DNA from: Ariolimax columbianus
Lineage: Eukaryota; Mollusca; Gastropoda; Stylommatophora; Arionidae
DNA: 64,000 bases
Assembly: GCA_036924085.1 (NCBI GenBank)
Contig: JAVGWX010000011.1
Location: 28,413,817-28,477,816, forward strand
Reading direction: 5' to 3'
This document shows, one piece after another, positions 10,733-20,785 of the stretch (position 1 is the first letter of the stretch; each line of letters begins with the position of its first letter). Below the pieces are notes generated by a model. It searched no databases, was not told the DNA's origin, and saw only the letters and a program-made list of their open reading frames with translations. Both the position numbers and the translations under genes were made by a program.

Positions 10733-11285
10733 CTGGGTGTCTTGAGACGTTGTCCAACAACAAAATGAGTACAGGAGGCAGACCATTCGCTTGGCTGGGT
10801 GTCTTGAGGCGTTGTCTAGCAACAAAATGAGTACAGGAAGCAGACCATTCGCTTGGCTGGTCGTCTTGAGGCGTTGTCTAGCAACAAAAGGAGTACAGGA
10901 AGCAGACCATCCGCTTGGCTGGGTGTCTTGAGGCGTTGTCTAGCAACAAAATGAGTACAGGAAGCAGACCATTCGCTTGGCTGGTCGTCTTGAGGCGTTG
11001 TCTAGCAACAAAATGAGTACAGGAAGCAGACCATCCGCTTGGCTGGGTGTCTTGAGGCGTTGTCTAGCAACAAAATGAGTACAGGAAGCAGACCATTCGC
11101 TTGGCTGGGTGTCTTGAGGCGTTGTCTAGCAACAAAATGAGTACAGGAAGCAGACCATCCGCTTGGCTGGGTGTCTTGAGGCGTTGTCCAGCAACAAAAT
11201 GACTTTATCAATTAAGCAATTCGCTTAGCTGGCTGTCCTGAGGCATCTCCAGCACCAACATGACTTTAGGAAGCAGGCAATTAGC
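10733..11285. repeat. 62-bp minisatellite, ~9 units
   Basis: The unit starts GGCTGGGTGTCTTGAGGCGT, continues TGTCTAGCAACAAAATGAGT and ends GACCATTCGCTT; spacing is 62 bp. Units beginning GGCTGGTCGT and GGCTGGGTGT interchange, as do ATTCGC and ATCCGC endings. The last two units (11165 onward) are diverged. Confidence 0.95.
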
Positions 11286-11804
11286 TGAACACAATTCAGC
11301 ACCCCTAGTGTAAGTAATGTAACATTCATTACAAATTGTCTGTGTAACCAACGCTTGTTGTTAGAGCACCAGAAACACCGGTCATTGTGTCTTCACCATT
11401 ATCTTCATTACACCGACATTAATTTGAGTTGCTGCTATGTATAATTGAACTGTTTTTGTTGTTGTTTTCCATTGTCCCAAATATTGACTAGTATAGTGGA
11501 CAATAGTCGTTATTGTGAAAACACGTCTAATAGACTATCAGAAAATTGGAGCTGCCTTTATATATATATATATAGTTAAAGTTAGTTGTCCATCACAGTT
11601 TTGTATTCATGATGTAACGTGCGTTGTATTTGGATTATAGCGAGGAAGAAGCTGCGCTGGTCATCAACCAACCTCACACTCTGGTCTCTAACTACATTGG
11701 GTCAGTGGCAAGACTTAAGTCAAGACGACTGAGGGAATGGTAACGGCACTGAGGGATAAAGGTTGCTCACTCTACTCTAACAGTCTAACTCTAGGTAATT
11801 TAAT
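11286..11804. other. No recognised gene
   Basis: There is a short TA run at 11562-11573 and the 11733-11780 stretch shared with 7253-7300. Nothing else is recognisable. Confidence 0.4.
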
Positions 11805-11854
11805 TCCGGATGCAGACGCTCTGGTCCCATTTAAGACCAGAAAGGAAAAGATTA

Positions 11855-12060
11855 TATATATCCTCTTCTTTTGTCCTACTGTACTGCTCTTGCTTTGCGG
11901 CGTCGCAGAAAGGAGGTATGCGCAGACTTCTGGTTAGCGCTAGGTGGGAGACTTGTGTAGTCAACATGTTGAACTTTTGGAGTGTTTCCTTGATCGTCTC
12001 TATCCAACGTCACCGTGGCCGACCTCTTGCTCGAGAACCTTATACCTACATGTAGTATGA
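11855..12060 (-). pseudogene. LINE C-terminus, family L
   Basis: The minus strand reads RARGRPR-stop-RWIETIKETL, then QKFNMLTTQVSHLALTRSLR, then CDAAKQEQ, a LINE ORF2 C-terminus with the GRPRxRW box. A second copy lies at 39605-39920. The box is interrupted by a stop. Confidence 0.7.
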
Positions 12061-12326
12061 TTTAGCTACAGGTTGTTCAAAGTGCATTCTTGTCAAATGA
12101 CCAAAACACGTTACTCTCTGTGCTTCTTTATAGTAGTCAACCGGTATAGTTCCCACCAAATGCCCAAGCGTACTGTTACTGTGTACTGTTATATATATAT
12201 ATTTTTTTTCTTCTCACTTGAGTGGTACCATGGTGTGTCAATAGGGACAACATACAGTTCCAAACATAGGCGGGCAACACTATTATTCTGTAACATTCAC
12301 TGCTGCAGAAGCCACTACTACTGTGG

Positions 12327-12600
12327 GAGGGCGAAGGGGTTAAGCCGTCGGCCTCATGATCAGGTGGTATGGGTTCGACTACGGACTCAACTGTCTTATT
12401 CACGGGTGCTTGATGCGGAGTCCCCTGCATCTCGTCCCCCTAGTCGTATTGTCCTTGATTTGCCACTGGGGTCGGGCGGATCGAGACGAGAGAGTGAGGA
12501 TAAAAAGTAGCACAGTTAATCCTTACTAAAAATAGCGCTAGCAAAATAAATTATGCCATCATCGTCTACGATGGACGACGGCCTTTGCTTGTGGCATACG
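12327..12600 (+). mobile_element. SINE I (tRNA-like head)
   Basis: A tRNA-like head (GGGCGAAGGGGTTAAGCCGT, then a B-box-like GGGTTCGACTAC) is followed by a body shared with 21310-21485: GGGGTCGGGCGG, GAGACGAGAGAGTGAGGAT, CCTTACTAAAAATAGCGCTA and CATCATCGTCTACGATGGAC. The last motif contains the short palindrome CGTCTACGATGGACG. No clear TSD was seen. Confidence 0.65.
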
Positions 12601-12604
12601 GAAG

Positions 12605-13289
12605 AGATGTGGTGCAGGCTGTATTGATGTCCCTATATTTCAAGGAAAAGAAAACTAACTTCATCTTCTCTCTTCTCTTTTACCACCCCACGATAAATAG
12701 ATCATCAACTAATCCTTTCTAAGCAGATCTGCCCTGTGCTATCTTCTCCAGTTCGTTCCAGCTTTTCTGTTTTTCTCTTATCGACATACAAATCTATTCT
12801 CCCTGTTCTTTTGCCTTAAAATGTCTTTTTTTCCCATTTACTGTCATCCACAAATATATTCTGCTGACGCTGGCTTGAGGCTTTCGCAATGTGTGTCATA
12901 TCCAACCTTTTTCCCAGTTACGTGCGGTGACTTTTTTTTCAATTTCGAGGAAATCGTTCATTATTGGGCTAAAAAGGAATACTCTCCATTTAATGTACAA
13001 TATATAGATTACCAATAACACTTTAACGGTCCCAGTTCACGCAGGTTAGCCCACTTTATCCGATGCACAATATTTATACATGGAATAAAGACAACACAAA
13101 TATTCTCTCTATATTTTCTACAATATATTTTGGTTTCCCCGACTATTTTTAATTTACGTTATTGCAGATAGGTGTGCATGTCGCTTTTCGTTGCGCATCC
13201 TGGCTTTATGAAAATGATTGATATGACAAAATCCATTATTATTCTACATTCCCTAATCTGTTTCGAACAGCACACACACGCGTCAAGCT
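12605..13289. other. No recognised gene
   Basis: AT-rich sequence with no convincing ORF, tandem repeat or known element. Confidence 0.4.
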
Positions 13290-13400
13290 AAAAACTAGCG
13301 ACACGACACATTCCGTTCTACTGCTACCTGCAAAGCCCTGTTCAGGGTTTGGTAGCCGGAGATTGAGAACGAACGCAGAAAAAGTTGAAGAAGAACAGCA
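13290..13400 (+). mobile_element. Family A 3' fragment
   Basis: Matches the family A 3' end (CAAGCTnnAAACTA, the CATTCCGTTCT segment, GGGTTTGGTAG, GAGATTGAGAACGAACG) with internal deletions and a degenerate GAA tail. Confidence 0.65.
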
Positions 13401-14071
13401 CACAAGGCCAACAATACATTCTGTTTCTTGATTTGTATTCAGTTAACCATTTTGAAGAAGTTTAATACTCTGTTTGTAAAGGACGTGTATAGTCATTCAC
13501 TTTTGTTTTAACAGAAATGTCTGGAGTTAGTCTACCTTTCGTTATTAATTGCTGTTTTTATTCAAAACTGAATGCTCCTAACAATACTGTGAATCAAGAA
13601 AACTGCATTGCGACACGTGCTAAATCCCGCCGCTGACCTACTTACATCACTACAACTTTTCTCTGGCAATCTTTGTTGTGAGGAAACAAGTTTCCAAATT
13701 CGAGTCCCTTTCCATATTTCACTCTTTGAAACACTGTCAAACTATATTGACAATAGAACACAATAACATTTCACAAGATCTCTTTCATGAACGGGAACAA
13801 TTACATAAGTCTAATAACAACAACAGTGCCCCACATAAGAAGCAAACGAAAATTAAGTTTAATTTATGACAGAACGCCAATCGTTAGCATGTATCTTATT
13901 GCACAAAGGGACTAGGATGGTTTAATCGTCCTCTACCCGGAGAGAACCGATAACAATCGAGCACATCCGATACCTGTCATTTTGGGGACCAGATAGCGGG
14001 AATATCGTCGAGTATTGTGACGCAAATTGAGGCTCAGATAGTGAAGAATATTTAGAGTCCTGGTATTCAAA
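13401..14071. other. No recognised gene
   Basis: No coding motif is recognised. The last ~30 bp (CCTGGTATTCAAACA near 14058-14073) also precede the SINE B head at 57061, so the target may itself be repetitive. Confidence 0.4.
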
Positions 14072-14079
14072 CAAGCATG

Positions 14080-14314
14080 GGGGACGGCGTGGCCTAGTGG
14101 ATAAGTGGCACGGCTCACAATCCGAAGGTGCTGGGTTCGATCCCCATCACAGCACCGGCCGTTACCCCGGGGAAGCAAACCCTTAGAAAATGCAGGAGGA
14201 AGCAGACCCTTACATAAAATGCATGCTGAAGTCGGATGCATTGGGCCGACAGGCGCAAAATAAAAACCACAGTGCAACGCACACCGCCTTGGGGATTAGA
14301 GAAATAAGGCGAAC

Positions 14315-14355
<41 letters not shown>
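14080..14355 (+). mobile_element. SINE B with 39-nt poly(A)
   Basis: The tRNA-like head has an A-box-like TGGCCTAGTGGATAAGTGGC and a B box GGGTTCGATCC, followed by a ~150-bp body (AAGCAAACCCTTAGAAAATG, GGCCGACAGGCGCAAAATAA) and an uninterrupted A run at 14317-14355. A possible 7-bp TSD, AAGCATG, occurs at 14073-14079 and 14354-14360. Reverse-strand copies lie at 29096-29255 and 60598-60760. Pol III transcription is inferred from the boxes. Confidence 0.85.
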
Positions 14356-14356
<1 letters not shown>

Positions 14357-14633
14357 CATGTTTAATGCATGCTGCCAGGTAGTCGAAGGCTTCGGCTATG
14401 CGTAGGAGGTATTTTAGAACTTCTTGCGGCTTACTAGGCAGAATACTAATGCCGTTTATTCGTTATTTTTATTTTATGCTCTTATGTTCCTTGGAAATTG
14501 AACCCGAAGTAGCTTAACTAATATGTCTGTGGACTAGCCTAGTCCTACTGGTCCATTAACGGCACGCCACTGCTTATTTTACTCGAAGTGATCAGATTTC
14601 TTTCTCGTTTCGAGAAAAAAATTGCCATAATGA

Positions 14634-14712
14634 ACCGACCGACACAGCTCAAATTCAAACCCCGACCGTCTGAACACGAGGCAAACCGCTTGACCACTTC
14701 ACCACGGTAAAC
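14634..14712 (-). mobile_element. tRNA-like SINE head
   Basis: The minus strand reads GTGGTGAAGTGGTCAAGCGG and CGGGGTTTGAATT, resembling tRNA A and B boxes. No clover-leaf acceptor pairing or CCA context is evident, so I call a SINE head rather than a tRNA gene. Confidence 0.5.
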
Positions 14713-14829
14713 AGTGTAGACTGCTAGTGGTCTAGATCGGAGCTACTCAAAGTATTCCGCCCATTATCTATTCTGGAAATTGATTCTAGGAAATCAACAA
14801 CAACCACAGCATTGATGAGATCTTACACA

Positions 14830-15058
14830 AGAGAGCAGCGTGTTGGTTCTGCTTCAACCGCATTAAACCGAAACTCCAGCATATGGCGGACGTCAAGTCC
14901 AGGGCTCACACTTTCAATATCATGGTTATCCTAGCAATGGTGTATTGGTGTGAGGTTTGGAGTCTACGCAAATCAGATGAAGAGAAGCTCTGAATTACCG
15001 AAAGAGCAATGGAGCGCAGAGTCTTAGATATCTCTCTAAGAGACCCAATCCGAAACAG
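14830..15058 (+). pseudogene. LINE RT C-terminal fragment
   Basis: The plus strand encodes IPAMVYGCEVWSLRKSDEEK-like residues, then ITERAMERRVLDISLRDPIR, the post-palm region of the LINE type also seen on the minus strand at 42.7-43.3 kb. It contains a stop (TGA after EEKL) and frame changes. Its 3' side is cut off by the family E copy. Confidence 0.65.
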
Positions 15059-15059
15059 G

Positions 15060-15330
15060 ATATTCGCGATCAAACCTCGGCTTCCTTGTGGCTCTCCATG
15101 GAAACTGGCTGTGTTCATTGCAGCCAGGCTAACGAGGTGAGGTATTGACGTCATCACCGTAGTAGGGAGCGACACGCCGATGAAGCCAAACATAGCACAA
15201 CCACTTGGAGGACCCTGGTCCACCTTCATCAGCACACTCGGGATGTAAGGAAAGCTACTGCAACCCGCTACTTAACGTTCTTTTCACGACGCACAAAAGA
15301 GTAACCTACTCATTGTGGGCACTCGCAAAA
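15060..15330 (+). mobile_element. Family E copy, (AAC) tail
   Basis: This is a sense copy of a dispersed family whose shared segments include CATGGnAACTGGCTGTnTTC, GATGAAGCCAAACATAGCAC, the GGACCCTGGTCCACCTTCAT segment and ACTCATTGTGGGCACTCGC. It ends in AAAAACAACAA. It lacks the 5' 36-bp units seen at 21.05 kb. Confidence 0.75.
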
Positions 15331-15439
15331 AACAACAATTTCATGATAGAGTCTGTCTTTATTGGAACTTGAGATGACTTGGAGAACGCAACTGGAGTCC
15401 ATTAAATCGGCCGTTCTTAAGTTGTGTTTTCACTGGTTA

Positions 15440-15598
15440 GAATAAGCCAAGCCTAACGGCCTAAGGGACACCGGTTCACTTTCATCAGCACGCTCGAGGT
15501 GCAAGGAAAACTCTTGGAACCCGTCATGTAACGCCGTTCTCGGGGCTCACACAACAATAGTCATACTTGTTGTAGGCATTTAACAACAACAACAGTGG
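15440..15598 (+). mobile_element. Family E 3' fragment, (AAC) tail
   Basis: A second, partial family E copy with TTTCATCAGCACGCTCGAGG and TGTAGGCATTTAACAACAAC. It ends directly at the SINE C1 head. Confidence 0.6.
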
Positions 15599-16014
15599 TC
15601 TTGAGGAATTGTGTCCGCCTCCGGTGTCGGAGGTTGCGGGTTCGAATCACGGGGGAAACCCGTAGATCTTCTGGGAAAATTCCTCTGATCTCTGGGTAGT
15701 GAGATCGGACTCCCGTGTTCAGTGTCGAGCACGTTTAAAATTCCTTGGGAGTTGGAAATCGAAAAGAGTAGGGTTAACGACCGCTACGTGGGCAAAATTC
15801 AAGTTAAAAATCTACCCAAGTTATTTGTACCTTGCCTCAGGTGGTTTGTTAAGAGCAGCTAAATATGGCGCCTAGCTGGCTGCGGGTCTTCTTAGCAATA
15901 ATGTTTGAGTCTATTAAGATGTACACGCACGTCGTTTAAACCACCCTCCAATAAACTGGCTGTTTACAGACTGTAGAGTCTTCTAAACCAGTATAAAGAC
16001 GCTGAGTTAACAAT
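15599..16014 (+). mobile_element. SINE C1 with CR1-like 3' end
   Basis: The tRNA-like head ends in a B box GCGGGTTCGAATCACG. The body includes ATCTTCTGGGAAAATTCC, GAGATCGGACTCCCGTG and the AAAATTCCTTGGGAGTTGGA segment. From ~15840 module D follows and ends ACAGACTGTAGAGTCTTCTA and AACCAGTATAAAGACG. The last ~55 bp match the 3' end of the CR1 relic at 4248-4298, implying CR1-type machinery may have moved it. The closest relative is at 60184-60855. Confidence 0.8.
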
Positions 16015-16744
16015 AACAACAACACCATCCCACAACCAACACCACCCCACCAGCAACAACAACATCATCGTTTCTCGGTGTGAACACATGGAGCCCCAAA
16101 AATGTGTGAACGAGTCCAAGAACCCAGAAAAGCTCACAGTGAGAAACGTTATAGTAATGAATCGATTAAAATATCCGACTCCGAATTATGCAGAGAAAAC
16201 GAAACGCGACAGCATGGATCAAGAGAACATAATTCTGCATTCTGTTCACATCGAAAGAGTGACACAAGCAGCTTTATTTATAGCGAACATGAAACGTAAT
16301 CGATAACAATAACCCAAGGGGCATATTTATATTGTAGCTACAAACGTCGGAGATGAATTCGTTATCACAAGGAAGTTCGCGTCACCAGCAACTTGGCGGT
16401 CGTGCGAATACGCAATTAAAACTATCATTTTAATGTTTTCCTCATCGCTAGGGTCATCCAGGAGACTTATATAAACACAGCCCGCTTGCTCGAGTAGTCG
16501 CCGCACAGTGCACCGCCTAGTATTATTTATTCTCCGATAGCAAAAAGAGAGCCATATGCCATACCAGGGTTTGATTCAGCGTCCGCAGACTAAACGACCG
16601 ACTTTATAACCGTGCGATCACACATTCCTTGTTTGTATAGTATTGCTGTTCTTGGCTAACGATTCCTTTTTTTATCGAAAGAATAATGTTTGTTGTGCAG
16701 CGATCACAGGACAAGTATTTATCTGCACTCTGAAGCATATATAA
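16015..16744. other. No recognised gene
   Basis: Starts with an AAC-rich stretch at 16010-16065. Short ORFs at 16088-16306 overlap in two frames and have no recognisable domain; I do not call them genes. Confidence 0.4.
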
Positions 16745-16850
16745 CGAACAACAGACAAGAAAGTACCGTAATGTAAAGAATAAAGATCCCGTTAACATGC
16801 TCGTGTGATATATTGGGAAAATGGTGTTTGGCCCCGAATTTGAATGGCCC
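16745..16850 (-). mobile_element. SINE K fragment (empty site)
   Basis: Contains AAAGATCCCGTTAACATGCT followed by ATATTGGGAAAATGGTGTTT, matching the two flanks of the DDE transposon at 29.35 and 32.55 kb but joined without the transposon. It is therefore a paralogous empty site. It is the 3' part of a SINE whose tRNA-like head is visible at 32720-32800. Confidence 0.7.
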
Positions 16851-16879
16851 TTCAAATGACGGAAGTGCTTTGCCCCTTG

Positions 16880-17950
16880 AGAGAGTTAGTTTAAGGTATA
16901 ATAGCCGTCCCTCGCAAGCGATGCCGACAACAGCAGTCAGACATGTTGTATTGCACCTCACCAGTGTGACAAGAGGTGGCTTTATAGTCCAAATCTGGCA
17001 CAGAAACATCATGCAGATATACAGCATTAAAGTTCATAGCTGGACACGTGAGTGTCTGCTGTTTTGTCTTTTCGCCAAGTACATTTGCCCTGCCGCTCGG
17101 AGATCAGGCGTTCCTTAACAACGAAAGCGCCTCTAATTGTGGTTCTACGCTATGCCATGTACTTCCATGAGTTTACATGAATGTTGAAGCGTGTCAGATA
17201 TATTTTGAGGTAGTCTTTGAAGCGCTCCTGTTGTCCACCGATCATACGCAAACACCCTTTCAGCTCAGCATACAACAGTTCTTTGAGGATGTTGTTGTCT
17301 GGCATGGGCACGACGCGGCAACCTGATCTGGGTCTTCTGCAACTCGACATTTTGGTCTTCGGGAGGATCTCGGTGTGATACGCCATATCCTACCATTGAA
17401 TTCTCACCAATCTACGGAGAGAGTTTGTATGAAAATGGTGTATTTTTCTAGCATGCCTGCTATACACAATACACGTCTTACTGGCATAGGTAGGGAGCAC
17501 TACGGCTTGGTAAACTTTCAGTTTTCCATCGCGTGTTCTATGGGTGAAACGTCCGTTTGACAATCCTAACGAACCGGGTTCGAATCACGTTCGTGTTCAG
17601 TTTGGCAGACATGTTTTTTTTCCCTCGCTAATCCACGTACGGAAAGTACCGAAATGGCAGCCTAACATACTGCACTTGCAAAAAAAAAACCACAAAAACA
17701 AACGTATAACGGCCAAATAGGTTGGCGGTTGTAAGACGCAACGTTCTGTAAAGGACATGCTGTTTACTTTATCAAGGCTAAGACCCCTCCGATCCCATAC
17801 GCTGTTGTAAAGCCTGCCATTATTATCCAGGTATTACTGGCCTTGACAATTCTGTTGCTTACCTCAGATTCAATAGTAGTTTCCACGGAGAGAGTACTGC
17901 CAAGGTAAGTGAAGTTATCTACTGACTGTAGTGCGTTCATTCTTGACTAT
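16880..17950 (-). pseudogene. LINE RT C-terminus with zinc-finger end, interrupted
   Basis: On the minus strand from 17950: DNFTYLGSTLSVETTIESEV, SNRIVKAS, VWDRRGLSL; then a ~210-bp interruption (17560-17768); then GKLKVYQAVVLPTYASKTCI, RHARKIHHFHTNSLRRL, MPDNNILKELLYAEL, GGQQERFKDYLKIYLTRFNI, and a degenerate C2H2-like end near 16960 (CARFGL-stop-SHLLSHW). This order matches a widespread LINE C-terminus ending in a zinc finger. Several frameshifts and stops are present. Confidence 0.75.
17560..17768. mobile_element. SINE-like insertion in the LINE
   Basis: Holds a B-box-like CGGGTTCGAATCACG and, at 17740-17760, ACGTTCTGTAAAGGACATGC, which matches the 3' end of the RTE-like LINEs. It separates two collinear parts of the surrounding LINE. 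No TSD was confirmed. Confidence 0.45.
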
Positions 17951-17984
17951 GATATCTGGGTCGACATATACGTCACTATTCAGA

Positions 17985-18366
17985 GATCAAGATGCTGAGC
18001 AGCGCATGAGCTACAGCGGTCAGCGACCCATAGCTGACTGTTAGGGCCAGCGACCCATAGCTGACTGTTAGGGCCCGCGAACCAGAGCTGCCAAGACCCT
18101 TCTACACCTCCACGCTGTGATCCTGGATAACAGGCTGCAACAAAGCAGACTGTGTAAAGAGAAGGGATCTAATAGGGAATGCTAATTTGGTACTCAAAAA
18201 ATGCTTGCTAAAGTCGGATGTGTTCGACCGAAAGGTGCAAATATCGCTATCAAGCTGTAAACTACGAACACAACGCATTCCGTTCTCTGAACTACATTCT
18301 GCTACTTAGGCCCGTGTTAGGGTTTGGTAATGGGAGATTGAGAACGAGCGAAGCCAAGCCAAGCCA
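17985..18366 (+). mobile_element. Family A copy, AAGCC tail
   Basis: Nearly full-length family A with a local duplication of ATAGCTGACTGTTAGGGC near 18030-18075. It ends GAACGAGCGAAGCCAAGCCAAGCC. It shares the AAGCC tail type with the copies at 1659 and 20057. No convincing TSD. Confidence 0.75.
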
Positions 18367-18490
18367 AACATGACTTCGGTTGAAAAATTTGTTTTCTCCA
18401 TTAATTGTAAAACCGAACATATCACAGAGAACCAGCTGAGAACAACACACGTATCTCATGAAAGGCACCTGGTGGGCATATCTCTTAAAC

Positions 18491-18683
18491 AATAGTGGCT
18501 AGACGAACTACACAATAGCGACATCCGAAGAATGTCACAAATCAAGGATGTCCTACAGCACGTCAACCATTCAAAACACCGCTGGGTAGGTCATATAGCC
18601 AGAAGGCCAGACGAAAGACAGAGTACCTTAACCACCATGTGGTACCCAACTACAAAAAGACACCTCAGTGACGACCCCCAAAA
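18491..18683 (+). pseudogene. LINE C-terminus fragment
   Basis: Encodes MSQIKDVLQHVNHSKHRWVG, HIARRPDERQS and MWYPTTKRHL, the RWxGHIAR-D-R-WYP signature that ends one class of LINE ORF2. It runs in frame straight into repeat F. Confidence 0.65.
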
Positions 18684-18970
18684 CGCACAACACACACAAC
18701 CCCACAACAGACAGACTACTATCTCTCTGAATGACAAGCGTCTCGACACAAGCGACTGGATCCTGAGTTGGGACTCGCCAGGCGACTGGATCCTGACTTG
18801 GGACTCGCCAAGCGACTGGATCTTGAATTGGGACTCGCCAAGCGACTGGATCCTGAGTTGGGACTCGCCAAGCGACTGGATCCTGAGCTGGGACTCACCA
18901 AGCAACTGGATCCTGAGTTTGGACTCGCTCAAGGGTGACCGACCCTTGGCGAAGAGTGGGTCGAACTAAG
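18684..18970 (+). repeat. Repeat F with six 30-bp tandem units
   Basis: The flanks of this segment (ACAGACAGACTACTATCTCT to the left, GTCGAACTAAGAAC to the right) match 35521-35670, where a single 30-bp stretch of the AGCGACTGGATCCTGAGTTG type occurs. Here that stretch is repeated six times in exact 30-bp register from 18751 to 18929. Both strands are open because 30 is a multiple of three; no protein is claimed. Confidence 0.9.
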
Positions 18971-18974
18971 AACA

Positions 18975-19985
18975 TGTCACAGGCTGTAGAGAACTTGTCT
19001 ACATATGTCTGCATGTCTCCTTCAGTGCTGTCATCAAGGGCACAGTCATCAGCAAAAAGTAAGTTAGAGATGGTTGTGTCCTTTACCTTGGTGTGGACCT
19101 ACAGTCGCCTGTAATTAAAACTTGCTCTGTCAGTCCTGTTTCTCATTTCCACTCGGTTATCAATACAACCCTTAGAGCTAACACTGAGCATGGCAGCAAA
19201 CATTATACTGAAGCGTGTTGGGGCTAGTACACATCCGTGCTTGACGCCATCTGATAGGAGAAATGCTATTGACGTTTCCCCATCATTCAGCAGATGAGCA
19301 TTCATACCTTCGTGGAATTGTTTAACGATCTTGGTTAATCTGCTTGAGCCGCCAAATTTTGCTTTGATCTTCTAAAGTCCATCTTTGTTGACCGTGTCAA
19401 AAGCCCTTGTGAAGTCCACGAAAATCTCGCATGGACCCCACTGCTGCTCTTGGCATTTCTCCTGGAGTTGCCGAGCCGCGAATATCCTATTCACAGTCCC
19501 GCCACCCGATCTGAAGCAACATTGGCTCTCTGGAAGAAGGCTATGTTCTAGGAGATCGATCAGTCGGTTTAGGAGAATTCGTGCCAGTATCTTGCCAGCA
19601 GTCGATAGAATGGAGATTTCTCTGTAGTTCCCCATTTACTTGTATAGATGTATAAATTAACGATGTTAACAGTGTTCAGTTCTTGTGGGGCAGTCTCAGT
19701 GGTCTATGTTGTAGGACACACTCTCAGTTTTACGGCACTGCTGCCTACTTTATAGATCTCATACGGTATCAGGTTCGCCCCTGGAGTTTTCCCATTTGAT
19801 ACGGTTGATCGCTGCTCTGATCTCCTCGATATTGGGAGAGGCGTCCAGTTCACTGTTCAGTGATATCTGAGGCAGGAGTGATATGGTCTCGTCGCAGATG
19901 GACGATTGGTTGAGAACCGTGTGGAAGCATTCCAGTATTCGCGGTTCTTCGGTCAGCAGTTCTGAGCCATCTGTATTTATCTGAG
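18975..19985 (-). pseudogene. LINE reverse transcriptase relic
   Basis: On the minus strand from 19985: TDGSELLTEEPRILECFHTV, NSELDASPNIEEIRAAINRI, then GNYREISILSTAGKILARIL, SQCCFRSGGGTVNRIFAARQ, CEIFVDFTRAFDTVNKDGL (motif A), GVKHGCVLAPTRFSIMFAAM (motif B), NLLFADDCALDDSTE (motif C, FADD intact) and MQTYVDKFSTACDM. This is the most complete RT palm in the window. It is broken by frame changes near 19090, 19340 and 19700. It is cut by repeat F on the 3' side and by module D on the 5' side. Confidence 0.85.
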
Positions 19986-20600
19986 AAAACTCTGTAGAGT
20001 ATGTATACCGAGGTTCTTGGAGAGTGGTTAAACGATGTGCGAGTCAATCCTAATAGGAATCAAGATGCTGAACAGTGCATGAGCTGCCGTGGTCAGCGAC
20101 CCATAGATGACTGCTAGCTTCAGGGCCAGCTAACCAGAGCTGCCAAGACCCTTCTACACCTCCACGCGGTGATCCTGGATAACAGGCTGCAGCAGGGCAG
20201 ACTGGCTAAGGAGAAGGGATCGAAGAGGGAATGCTAATTCGGTACTCAAAAAAAGATTGCTGAAGTCGGGTGTGAAGGACTGAAAGGTGCAAATATCGTA
20301 GACAAGCTGTAAACTACGACACAACGCATTCCATTCTCTGGACTACATTCTGCTACTTAAGCCCTTTCAGGGTTTGGTAGCGGGAGATTGAGAACGAACG
20401 AAGCCAAGCCAATCCTAATAGACACACACAAGAGCAAAGTAGACACGCAACCGGTTAGGCGCCATCTTTGCTGTTCTTAATAAACCATCTACCCATGTTC
20501 GGTGTTATGTCATATCGCACAGTTAGTCATCTCTTACGGCTCTCTGAGGGGCAAGGGGTTCTATCCTTGTCTTTGTCACACACATAGGAAATAAACTCGT
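19986..20600 (-). repeat. Module D, interrupted by family A
   Basis: Minus-strand module D: the CR1-like end lies at 19987-20010 (AACTCTGTAGAG) and the body continues through GGAGAGTGGTTAAACGATG. It is interrupted at 20057-20409 by family A and resumes with GAGCAAAGTAGACACGCAAC. The interruption is flanked by a 12-bp TSD, so the two halves were once continuous. Confidence 0.7.
20057..20409 (+). mobile_element. Family A copy, 12-bp TSD
   Basis: A ~353-bp family A element with the AATCAAGATGCTGAACAGTG head and CGAACGAAGCCAAGC tail. It is flanked by the perfect direct repeat CAATCCTAATAG at 20045-20056 and 20410-20421, and is inserted in module D. Confidence 0.85.
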
Positions 20601-20785
20601 TGCTTTTTCTTGAGTTATATACTGGATATGATTCAACCTTTAAAAAGAGACTGGACACACGCTACGTGTGTGTAGGATGGCTGGGAGCGTGTTAATACCA
20701 GTTGCTGTGTTTTTCCGTCATCTTTAGACAAGCTGTATTAATGCGTTTATTATTATTATCCTGTGATATTTGATATGTTGTTTGC

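Noticed and set aside
14080..14160. A tRNA gene
   Set aside because: A and B boxes are present, but the sequence continues into a SINE body and poly(A) and recurs as a dispersed repeat.
16088..16306. 72- and 65-codon ORFs as a small gene
   Set aside because: Two overlapping frames of similar length, no domain, no supporting signals.
18591..18969. Ser-rich or Trp-Ile-Leu repeat protein across 30-bp units
   Set aside because: Same explanation: the 30-bp period preserves frames; the upstream residues are a LINE C-terminus.
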